The notes under the pieces were generated by a model that made no database searches, was not told the DNA's origin, and worked only from the letters and a program-made list of their open reading frames with translations. The position numbers and the translations under genes are program-made. From a bacterium (lineage in GTDB: Bacteria > Planctomycetota > Planctomycetia > Pirellulales > Pirellulaceae): a stretch of DNA of 64,000 bases. The stretch covers positions 558,001 through 622,000 of the forward strand of contig WGNR01000001.1 in NCBI GenBank assembly GCA_016124445.1, read 5' to 3'. Below, in pieces: positions 38,483 through 45,929 of the stretch; position 1 is the first letter of the stretch; every line of letters begins with the position of its first letter.

Positions 38483-40195
38483 ATGAACCAATTACTAGCT
38501 CCGGAATCCCCCTTCAACCAAGAACAACGCAAGTTCGTCGAAGGCTTTCTCACCGCGCTCCATTCGGTTCGAAAAGCCCACTCGGCCCAGCAGTCGCAGA
38601 CCGACGCCCCAGGGGCGCCGCTGACGATCTTGTATGGATCGCAGTCCGGAAACAGCGAAGCGTTGTCGAAAGATCTTCGCAAAGCCGCCCGGAACCGCGG
38701 CTTTGGTCCGGACGTAATGGCCCTCGATAGTTTCGATTTCGAGAGCGTCGGCGAGATCCAACATCTGTTGATCATCTGCTCGACCTTCGGCGAAGGGGAT
38801 CCACCGGACAATGCGAAGAAGTTCACCGATTGGCTGATGTCGGATGAGGCTCCACAGCTTCCCAATTTGAGCTATAGCGTTTGCGCGATGGGGGATCAAA
38901 GCTACACCTATTTCTGCAAAGCTGGGGTCGATATCGACAATCGCCTGTCGGAACTTGGTGCTCAGCGATTGGCCGACTGCGTGCTGTGCGATGTTGACTA
39001 CGACGACGATTTTGCGGCCTGGAAAGAGGCGGTCTTCGAACACCCGTCCATGATCGAAGCTGCCGAGGAAGGCGGTGCACCAATCGGGGCTGATGAAGAA
39101 GAACCTGAGGGAGCCGCTCCAGGCAACTGGTCAAAGGTGAATCCTTTTCCAGCAACCCTATTACGCGTCCAGCGGCTTAGTGGAGATGACTCGGCCAAGG
39201 AAGTCAATCATATCGAAATCAGCCTGGCAGGTTCTGGTCTCGAATACGAAGTGGGAGATGCCCTTGGCGTTTGGCCGGTGAATTGCCATGAATCGGTCGA
39301 GGCAATCTTGCAGGCAGGCAATTTCACCGGAGAAGAAGTCGTCGACTTCAAAGGCGAGGCCCGACCGCTACGTTGTGCCCTGCTCCGCAAGGTCGATCTG
39401 CAGGTTCTCACGCCGGCGGTTCGCCAGAAGATGGACCTGCCCTGTGAGGACGACTGGCTGCGCGATCGGCACCTGATCGATGTTCTGGTGAACTTTGCCC
39501 CGCAGGTTTCCGCCCAAACACTCGTCGATTCGCTCAGGCCACTTCAGCCGCGGCTTTACTCGATTGCTTCCAGTCCCAAGGCGCATCCCGGTCAGGTCCA
39601 TCTGACGGTTGGTGCCGTGCGATACGAAATGCATGGGCGAATATGCAAAGGAGTCGCGTCTACCTACTTGGCGGACCGGCTTCATCCGGGCGGAAGTGTC
39701 GGCGTCTACCTGCAGAAGTCGGCCCATTTTCGCCTGCCTGAGGATCCTTCGGTTCCGATCATCATGGTTGGTCCAGGTACTGGCATCGCACCGTTTCGGG
39801 CCTTTTTGGAAGAACGAATTGCCGTCGGTGCGACCGGCAAGTCTTGGATCTTCTTTGGCGACCAGCACCAGGCAAGTGACTACCTCTATCGGGGATGGCT
39901 CGAACAGTCGGTTTCCGATGGCGTGCTCAGCAGACTCGATTTGGCCTGGTCACGCGATTCGGCCGACAAGGTCTACGTGCAGCACAAAATGCTGGACGCA
40001 GGGGCCGAGTTGTTCGATTGGCTAGAAGCAGGTGCTCACTTCTATATCTGTGGAGATGCCAGCCGCATGGCCAGCGACGTCGATCGAGCTCTGCGGCAAA
40101 TCATAGCCGAGCGCTCTGGCGGGAGCGCAGATGACGCGAACGCCTACGTCGATCGCTTGATTCAAGAGCATCGCTACCAGCGCGACGTCTACTGA
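38483..40195 (+). CDS. CysJ-like diflavin reductase (flavodoxin-FAD-NADPH)
   Basis: The 570-residue protein has a flavodoxin domain (about 47-190; FMN loop YGSQSGNSEA and STFGEGDPPDN), an acidic linker and an FAD-binding domain (about 215-410; RLYSIASSP and the GVASTYLADRL loop). The NADP-binding ferredoxin-reductase domain (about 420-570) has GPGTGIAPFRAFLEER, YICGDASRMASDVD and a terminal RDVY. This is the architecture of sulfite reductase alpha subunits. It lies 22 bases after the nitrite reductase gene, with no CysI-like gene in the window. It most likely supplies NADPH electrons to the nitrite reductase, and possibly to the nitrate reductase. Confidence 0.9.
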   Translation: MNQLLAPESPFNQEQRKFVEGFLTALHSVRKAHSAQQSQTDAPGAPLTILYGSQSGNSEALSKDLRKAARNRGFGPDVMALDSFDFESVGEIQHLLIICSTFGEGDPPDNAKKFTDWLMSDEAPQLPNLSYSVCAMGDQSYTYFCKAGVDIDNRLSELGAQRLADCVLCDVDYDDDFAAWKEAVFEHPSMIEAAEEGGAPIGADEEEPEGAAPGNWSKVNPFPATLLRVQRLSGDDSAKEVNHIEISLAGSGLEYEVGDALGVWPVNCHESVEAILQAGNFTGEEVVDFKGEARPLRCALLRKVDLQVLTPAVRQKMDLPCEDDWLRDRHLIDVLVNFAPQVSAQTLVDSLRPLQPRLYSIASSPKAHPGQVHLTVGAVRYEMHGRICKGVASTYLADRLHPGGSVGVYLQKSAHFRLPEDPSVPIIMVGPGTGIAPFRAFLEERIAVGATGKSWIFFGDQHQASDYLYRGWLEQSVSDGVLSRLDLAWSRDSADKVYVQHKMLDAGAELFDWLEAGAHFYICGDASRMASDVDRALRQIIAERSGGSADDANAYVDRLIQEHRYQRDVY

Positions 40196-40439
40196 TTGCA
40201 ACGGGTTTCTTGATCGAGGTTTTGGGAATCGAAAGCCCCTGGAGTACTTTCGCAAGGTAGCAGGCGGCTGGATACTGGTTACCGATTCCCAGGGTTCCTC
40301 ACGCAAAGATCCTGACTTCTCGCTTAGGGTGGCTATTCGGCCCTGCTAAGGTTGCGAGCGGTTCTATGCGCTCCTATACTGTCCAGGCTCTGGGCAATTC
40401 ATCTGGAACCCTCACCCTTGCTCGAAAAACCTACCTGCC

Positions 40440-41804
40440 ATGGCTGAAAGTATCGAAGTCGAAAACGATGAACAAGATGGACCTGACTGGTACGGGCTCT
40501 CGGTGGCTGTCATCGCCGTTGCGCTGCTGGCTCTGTTCTGGTCGATGCAATGGACGTTGCCGTTCCTGCTGATTTCGGTGGTGGTGATTTCGATCGTTAT
40601 TTGGCAGGCATGCGATCCTTTTGCTGACGCAGCTCAGTGGATCGGCACGACACTAGGCATTCCTGGCTCGGTCCGCGGTGCAACGCTTGATGCGGTCGCC
40701 AGTAGTTTGCCGGAACTATTCAGCGGTATCTTTTTCGTCACGATCGCCATCGCAGCTGCGAGTCCAGACAATTTGGAAGCCGCCGGCGCCGAAGGGTTTG
40801 GAGCCACCATTGCCACGTGCGCCGGAAGTGCCGTGTACAACATGATTCTGATTCCGGCAATCGTCACCATGACGATTGCCGCATTTCGCAAATCACGCCC
40901 CACGATTGATGTCGAGGACGAAGTACTGGCCCGCGACGGCGTTTGGTTTCTGATCTGCGAAATGGCCCTGCTCGTGTTCCTGTTCCAGAATGCGATGTAC
41001 TGGTGGATGGCCTTGATCCTGATGGGCATGTACGTCGTGTACATCAGTCAGCTCTACCGAGACACCATGATCTACCGGCAGCGCGTCAAGCACATTGCGC
41101 ACTACTTCAACATCCACGGCATCAGCGCAGAAACGGCTACGGTGGTTTCGGAACTTGGCAAGGAAAACCATCGAGTCCATCCGCTGCTGGTCGACAAGAT
41201 CCGCGACGAGATCGAATCGGGTGAAGTCGAAGGAGAAGAAGAAGTCGAGGAAGCCCCCGAAGGAGCCGGCATGCTGTTTGGGTTCTTCGAAGTGCCTCTG
41301 AATATGGCGACCGCGATCTTGATTCTGGTCGTCAGCACGGCGATCGCCGCCGGGGCCTGCTATTTCCTGGTCGAGTCAACACGCGGAACAGCCCACGCAC
41401 TCGGCGTTCCGACATTCTTTGTCGCGGTGATCCTGGCCGCGGCTGCTTCCAGCGTTCCCGACACGTTCCTGTCGATTGGTTCGGCCATGCGAGGCGATGA
41501 CTCAGGTGCTGTTTCCAACGCATTTGGCTCGAACATATTTGATATCTGCATCTGCCTTTCCATTCCTCTGCTGGTCAACTCGTACCTGACCAACTGGGAC
41601 GCGGTTTCGCTAACTCAAGATGGCAAGCCGATTGCTGGTTTGGTAGGACTGCGTATCAGTCTGTTCGTGCTCACCGGCATTACGCTGGGAATCATGTGGC
41701 ATAACCGCCAGTTGACCTTCCGCAAGTCGTTAATCCTTTGCGGATTGTACGGGCTGTTCATTGCCTACGCCGTTTTGGGCTCGCTGGGAATGCTGGGTGG
41801 TTAG
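40440..41804 (+). CDS. Sodium/calcium exchanger (CaCA) family cation antiporter
   Basis: The 454-residue membrane protein has the two inverted alpha-repeats of the family. Repeat 1 is GATLDAVASSLPELFSG (about 80-96). Repeat 2 includes AASSVPDTFLSIGSAMRG and the GAVSNAFGSNIFDIC block (about 335-372). A central cytosolic loop is strongly acidic (EVEGEEEVEE, around residue 265), which could bind divalent cations. The start is ATG 40440, beginning with a hydrophilic acidic tail before TM1. It probably exchanges Na+ or H+ for Ca2+. The 244-base gap from the nitrate operon suggests separate control. It converges with the toxin gene, 26 bases between stops. Confidence 0.88.
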   Translation: MAESIEVENDEQDGPDWYGLSVAVIAVALLALFWSMQWTLPFLLISVVVISIVIWQACDPFADAAQWIGTTLGIPGSVRGATLDAVASSLPELFSGIFFVTIAIAAASPDNLEAAGAEGFGATIATCAGSAVYNMILIPAIVTMTIAAFRKSRPTIDVEDEVLARDGVWFLICEMALLVFLFQNAMYWWMALILMGMYVVYISQLYRDTMIYRQRVKHIAHYFNIHGISAETATVVSELGKENHRVHPLLVDKIRDEIESGEVEGEEEVEEAPEGAGMLFGFFEVPLNMATAILILVVSTAIAAGACYFLVESTRGTAHALGVPTFFVAVILAAAASSVPDTFLSIGSAMRGDDSGAVSNAFGSNIFDICICLSIPLLVNSYLTNWDAVSLTQDGKPIAGLVGLRISLFVLTGITLGIMWHNRQLTFRKSLILCGLYGLFIAYAVLGSLGMLGG

Positions 41805-41830
41805 ATTCCTGCCCAAGATCATTTCCGTTG

Positions 41831-42226
41831 TTAAGAAGATTTCAATCGATGATCTTCCAGCCAGTGGCTGACGTCGTCCTTGGTTAGCTTCCCGGACGTC
41901 ACCCCCAGCGTTAGATCGGCCAGTTCACCTTCCTCGGCCGAGATCTCAATCTCGTGCCAATCGAGAAACACTAGCGCCGCGACGGTGCCGGTTCGCTTGT
42001 TGCCATCGGCGAAAGGATGATTCATGACCAGGTGAAAGAGATAGGCGGCCGCCATTTCGAACGGGAATGCATGTAGATACGCGTCGCCATACGTTGCCTG
42101 CGGCTGTGCAATGGCAGATTGAAGCAAGCCAAGATCCCGGATCGACGCATCGCCGCCATAGCGACTTACCTGGTCGACATGAATAGCCAGGACATCTTCC
42201 AGCGTTAGAAATTCGATCGATGCCAT
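41831..42226 (-). CDS. doc: Doc/Fic-family toxin
   Basis: The 131-residue protein carries the Fic core HPFADGNKRTG starting at His70. The Lys in GNKR, in place of the second Gly of AMP-transferring Fic enzymes (GNGR), is typical of Doc toxins, which phosphorylate EF-Tu. Residues SIRDLGLLQSAI and YLFHLVMNHPF fit the Doc helical bundle. The ATG follows immediately after the TAA of the small upstream AbrB-like gene (TAAATG), so translation of toxin and antitoxin is coupled. The motif is intact, so the toxin is probably active when free. Confidence 0.92.
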   Translation of the reverse strand: MASIEFLTLEDVLAIHVDQVSRYGGDASIRDLGLLQSAIAQPQATYGDAYLHAFPFEMAAAYLFHLVMNHPFADGNKRTGTVAALVFLDWHEIEISAEEGELADLTLGVTSGKLTKDDVSHWLEDHRLKSS

Positions 42227-42454
42227 TTACTGGGCCAGCTTTTTCAAATCGGCCTCGAAGCGTCCGTTGATCTTCTTGAGACTCGCTTCGAGCTTTTTCT
42301 GGCGACTCTTCGACCGACAGGGAGTGATCAGCAGTTGATCGCCATTGGTGCTAATCTCCAACTCGGTTTCGGCGGTGATCTGCAATATTTCCAGAATCGG
42401 CTTATCGATCACCAGTGCCAGGCTGTTGCCGTGTTTGATCAGTGTCTTTTTCAC
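42227..42454 (-). CDS. AbrB/MazE-type antitoxin
   Basis: The 75-residue protein starts with GTG at 42454, 9 bases after an AGAGG element. It begins MKKTLIKHGNSLALVIDKPI, the swapped-hairpin AbrB/MazE DNA-binding fold. It then has TETELEISTNGDQLLITP and a charged C-terminal helix that would cover the toxin. The usual Doc partner is Phd, so an AbrB-type partner is a hybrid combination, though such pairs are known. A perfect palindrome lies just upstream and is the likely site for autoregulation. Confidence 0.9.
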   Translation of the reverse strand: MKKTLIKHGNSLALVIDKPILEILQITAETELEISTNGDQLLITPCRSKSRQKKLEASLKKINGRFEADLKKLAQ

Positions 42455-42475
42455 GTCGATGATCCTCTAAATTTC

Positions 42476-42494
42476 GTATACACAAAGTGTATAC
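42476..42494. promoter_or_regulatory. Palindromic operator of the toxin-antitoxin operon
   Basis: GTATACAC-AAA-GTGTATAC is a perfect 8-bp inverted repeat with a 3-nt spacer, 21 bases upstream of the antitoxin GTG. TATACA/TATACG hexamers inside it could be the -10 element on the minus strand, so binding by the AbrB-like antitoxin would block transcription. Confidence 0.7.
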
Positions 42495-42533
42495 CACGAT
42501 AACCCCATCGACAAACAGGAATGGCAAGATCCA

Positions 42534-43505
42534 CTAAGAATCAAACTTAACGTCCGTCTTCTTCAGGACTTCAGCCAGCTTGCCACCCACCTTGGGCGAG
42601 ACGTTGGTGCGAAGCAGATTAAGCTCCTTCAGTTGCTGCATTGTCTTTAGAGAGCCTAGCGCTTTATCGGTCACATGCTTGGAATTGAACAGGTCCAGCT
42701 CGCGCAGATTCTTCAGGCGGCTGATGACCTTCAAGTGATCGTCCATAGCACAGTTGCGTAGCCGTAGCGTACGTAGGCTCTTCAGCGCTAACAGACTTTC
42801 GAGACTTGCTGACTCGATGGTCATCTTTCGTAGATCAAGCGATTCCAATTCCGCGAGGCTCCCGAGGTGCTTCAAGCCGTCGGCGGTGAAAGCCTGACCT
42901 TCCAGGGCCACCTCGCGCACATTGGGGATTAATGTCAGAAGTTCCAGGTCTTCGTCACCAAGTGCCTTCTCAGCCCAATTGGTGAAACGAACGCCCCCTT
43001 TGACCGATTCAAACTCACCTCGTTTCTTCTGCAGTGCCTTCCGTGCCGAGGCCGGTGAGAGCTTCGAGGTGGGTTTACTTTTCGCTACGGGCTGGGAGAC
43101 TTTCTTGACCGGTTTCCGAAGTCGCTTGGCAAGTTGGGAACAGCCTTGTTTCCATGCTCGCCATCCGGTGTCGTCGGCGATTTCCTGGAGTGCCGAATTG
43201 GTTCGCACCAGGTCGACCACGTCAGCGGCCTCTTCGGCACGCACTTCGTCAGGCTGGTACTGCTGCTTAGAAATCCACGCGGTCACTTCGTCCGGCACCG
43301 GGATCGTGCCGGCCTGGCCTCTTGCCGCGGCAACGATCGTGGCTGCGGCTAACGCCTGATTGCAAAGCGGCAACCCGTCGAGCCATGATTTTTCGGCCTT
43401 ACGCAGTGCCTTGCCAAGCGTACTTGAAATGGGCGTGATCGATTTACCGCTGGTCAATTTGCGGACGAACTTGGCCGCTTCGTCGTCGTCGAAGGGATTG
43501 AACAT
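42534..43505 (-). CDS. Leucine-rich-repeat protein with DUF4259-like N-terminus
   Basis: The start is set at ATG 43505 (MFNPFDDDEAAKFVRKL); the open frame continues to 43610, but that part reads as non-coding. The 323-residue protein has no signal peptide. Residues about 1-120 resemble DUF4259 (FDDDEAAKF, then an ALAAATIVAAARGQ helix and PDEVTAWI). A Lys/Pro-rich linker follows. Residues about 185-320 hold five or six LRRs of the LxxLxxLxLxx type (LESLDLRKMTIES, LRTLRLRNCAMDD, LRELDLFNSKHVTD, LKELNLLRTNVSP). It is probably a cytoplasmic protein-binding protein of unknown role. It lies 104 bases downstream of the sulfatase gene. Confidence 0.75.
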   Translation of the reverse strand: MFNPFDDDEAAKFVRKLTSGKSITPISSTLGKALRKAEKSWLDGLPLCNQALAAATIVAAARGQAGTIPVPDEVTAWISKQQYQPDEVRAEEAADVVDLVRTNSALQEIADDTGWRAWKQGCSQLAKRLRKPVKKVSQPVAKSKPTSKLSPASARKALQKKRGEFESVKGGVRFTNWAEKALGDEDLELLTLIPNVREVALEGQAFTADGLKHLGSLAELESLDLRKMTIESASLESLLALKSLRTLRLRNCAMDDHLKVISRLKNLRELDLFNSKHVTDKALGSLKTMQQLKELNLLRTNVSPKVGGKLAEVLKKTDVKFDS

Positions 43506-43609
43506 GATGAGAGCCCTGAGGAGAAATGTCGTTTGATTGCCGCTGAAAGGGGGGTGATGGCTATCGAAAAAGGGCAACGACATCATATCGCTTGAAACGG
43601 GCTCATTCA

Positions 43610-45877
43610 CTACTTGTTCAGGTTCTTCTTGAAAAACATATCGGCCTTGTCAATCGCTTCATCGAACCAGATCTGCTTGCCTAGAAACGGGTGCGGGGCA
43701 TCTTTAATCACCGTCAGGCCCTTGGCAATATTCAGCTTCTGCATCGCCTGGCGGAATTGATCGGCGTGGGTGCTCGGATCGTCGCGCTCTCCGGCGATGA
43801 ACCAGCAGGGCGGGTCGCTGGCATCAAGGTGATTCAGCGGCGATGCCAGTCGATACGTTTCCGGCACGTCGCGCTGCGCCCCGCTGAGGAACTGTCGCCA
43901 GATCTGTCCGCGATCCTCAACTTCCGAGATCTCCTGGGTGCGCTGCGACATCAAGTCGGTCTGGGCACCCATCGGAACGGCTGCCTGGATGGCACTGCTG
44001 AACTGCTGGTTGCCTCCCTCTCCTTCCAGTTCTTTAACACCCGCTGAAGTAGCGAGCAGGGCCGTCAGGTGGCCGCCGGCGGAAAGCCCGATCGCACCGA
44101 TCTTGTCTGGATCGATGCCATACTCTTTGGCGTGGGCCCGCAGGTAGCGCACGGCGGCCTTGCAATCATGGATCGCCGCCGGAAACGGTGCTTCGCCGCT
44201 GAGCCGATACGAAATCGTCACCGCAACATAGCCCCGTGCGGCGAGGGCTTTCGCAAGATTCTCGTGACTGCCACGATTCCCTTTCGCCCAGCCGCCGCCA
44301 TGAATACAAACCACGGCCGGCAAATCTCCCCAGGCATCTTTCGGCCGGAAGATATCCATCTCCAGCGTACGATCACCGTATTGGGCATAGGTCACGTTGC
44401 GTTTGGCATGGAGACGGTCCTCGGTTATCCGTGGGATTTCCGTTCGTCCGTCAGCCCTGGCCTGGGCAACTTCTCCGGCAGGCCGCGCGTCGAGACGCAT
44501 TTCTTCCTGAAACATGATGGCCATGCCGCGCAGCTTGCGGGTAATGTCCCGGTCTTTCACGAGCGTTGTTTCACCAGGGTCTTCCGCCAGATCATAAAGT
44601 TCAAGCGACGGGTTCAAGTACAGCTTCCAATTCTTCCAACGCACGGCGGCCAATGCCCCCTGGCTACCATGGTAGAAGAACGCATCGTTGTACTCGCTTC
44701 GATTGATCAGCGGTGCCCATTCGCCTGCTGGCTGCCAACGGCGCCGTAGCGGAACGTCCGCATTGAGCGACTTTTTCATCCCTGGGGGCGGAACAAATTT
44801 GGTTTCGCCCTTGAGCAGTGGACTGATATCTCGCCCGTCGATCACGCGATCTGCGGGAACCTTGATTCCGGCGAAGCTTGCGAGCGTCGGATACCAATCC
44901 ATCGCCCGCACGACCGCCGACGATTTCGCGCCGGCTTGCAGCCCCAAACCAGGTCCCCAGGCAATCGCTGGTACACGAATGCCCCCTTCATAGGTCGAAA
45001 GCTTGTGCCCTCGAATCTTTTGCTCCGGCGTTCGGCCTGGCCCTCGACCATTATCCGAGGCATAGATCACGATCGTGTTGTCGTCGATCTTCAAGCGTTT
45101 CAGCGTGTCGAAAATCCGCCCGACGTTGTAGTCAAGTTCCTGGATCGCATCGCCATATTCACCCCAGTTCGAGCTTCCCTTGAACTGGTCGCTCACGCCC
45201 AGCGGATTGTGCAACATCGTGTGCGGTAGATAAAGAAAGAATGGGTTGGCTTTGTTCTGCTCGATGAAGCCAATTGCTTCGTCGGTGTACAACTTGGTTA
45301 ACTCAGCCGGATCGGCAGGACGTTTGACGACCCCCTCATTTCGCATGAGCGGAACGCCCCCTTGGTCCTCGAAGTACACCACCTCGACCGGGTCAAGATT
45401 GTGAAGCAAACCGAAGTAATAATCAAACCCTTGATTCCGCGGTAAAAACGGTTCGTGGAAGCCAAGGTGCCACTTGCCAATACAGGCCGTTTTGTAACCG
45501 TTCTGCTTAAAGAGTTCGGCAATCGTTAGTTCGTCCGGATGGATGCCCGACGGGGAATCGGCCCGATGCACCCAGATTTCATTGCCAACGCGTCGCGGGT
45601 AGCAGCCGGTCATTAGCCCGGCCCGGGAGGCACTGCAAATAGGGGACGCAGCATAGTAGTCGGTGAACCAAGTTCCTTCGCTGGCCATGGCATCGATGCG
45701 CGGCGTTTTAACTTCGGTCGCCCCATAGCAGCCCAAATCGTAGTACCCCTGATCGTCGACAAAGATGAATATGACATTCGGCGGCTGATCGGCGGCAGCT
45801 TCGAGCGAAGCTGCGTAGATCAACGGCATAACCGCGAACAGTGCCAAACGCAGAATCAGGAAGCATTGCGAGCGCAT
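43610..45877 (-). CDS. Exported sulfatase fused to a C-terminal esterase
   Basis: The 755-residue protein has a signal peptide (about 1-29). The type I sulfatase domain (about 30-500) has the metal site VDDQGYYDLGCYG and the formylglycine signature Cys81-S-A-S-Arg85 followed by AGLMTGCYP, so a maturation enzyme is needed. The region about 505-755 is a separate alpha/beta hydrolase of the BD-FAE type: HGGGWAKG, nucleophile near Ser599 in GLSAGG, Asp in AGERDD (about 699) and His in DAPHPF (about 730). One chain could thus remove both sulfate and acyl esters from the same polysaccharide. It lies downstream of the DUF1501 gene with a 52-base gap. Confidence 0.92.
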   Translation of the reverse strand: MRSQCFLILRLALFAVMPLIYAASLEAAADQPPNVIFIFVDDQGYYDLGCYGATEVKTPRIDAMASEGTWFTDYYAASPICSASRAGLMTGCYPRRVGNEIWVHRADSPSGIHPDELTIAELFKQNGYKTACIGKWHLGFHEPFLPRNQGFDYYFGLLHNLDPVEVVYFEDQGGVPLMRNEGVVKRPADPAELTKLYTDEAIGFIEQNKANPFFLYLPHTMLHNPLGVSDQFKGSSNWGEYGDAIQELDYNVGRIFDTLKRLKIDDNTIVIYASDNGRGPGRTPEQKIRGHKLSTYEGGIRVPAIAWGPGLGLQAGAKSSAVVRAMDWYPTLASFAGIKVPADRVIDGRDISPLLKGETKFVPPPGMKKSLNADVPLRRRWQPAGEWAPLINRSEYNDAFFYHGSQGALAAVRWKNWKLYLNPSLELYDLAEDPGETTLVKDRDITRKLRGMAIMFQEEMRLDARPAGEVAQARADGRTEIPRITEDRLHAKRNVTYAQYGDRTLEMDIFRPKDAWGDLPAVVCIHGGGWAKGNRGSHENLAKALAARGYVAVTISYRLSGEAPFPAAIHDCKAAVRYLRAHAKEYGIDPDKIGAIGLSAGGHLTALLATSAGVKELEGEGGNQQFSSAIQAAVPMGAQTDLMSQRTQEISEVEDRGQIWRQFLSGAQRDVPETYRLASPLNHLDASDPPCWFIAGERDDPSTHADQFRQAMQKLNIAKGLTVIKDAPHPFLGKQIWFDEAIDKADMFFKKNLNK

Positions 45878-45904
45878 GAGAGGATACTCGAATGAGGAGG
45901 AATG

Positions 45905-45922
45905 AAAGGAAGGAAGGAAGGA
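45905..45922. repeat. Short AAGG tetranucleotide repeat
   Basis: About four AAGG units (GGAAGGAAGGAAGG) lie in the 52-base gap between the DUF1501 stop and the sulfatase start. On the coding strand this is a TTCC run 28-45 bases before the ATG, in a leader that lacks a purine-rich ribosome site. Confidence 0.6.
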
Positions 45923-45929
45923 GAACTGG

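Noticed and set aside
41831..43505. Toxin-antitoxin genes and LRR gene as part of a mobile island
   Set aside because: No integrase, transposase, tRNA or flanking direct repeat was found nearby.
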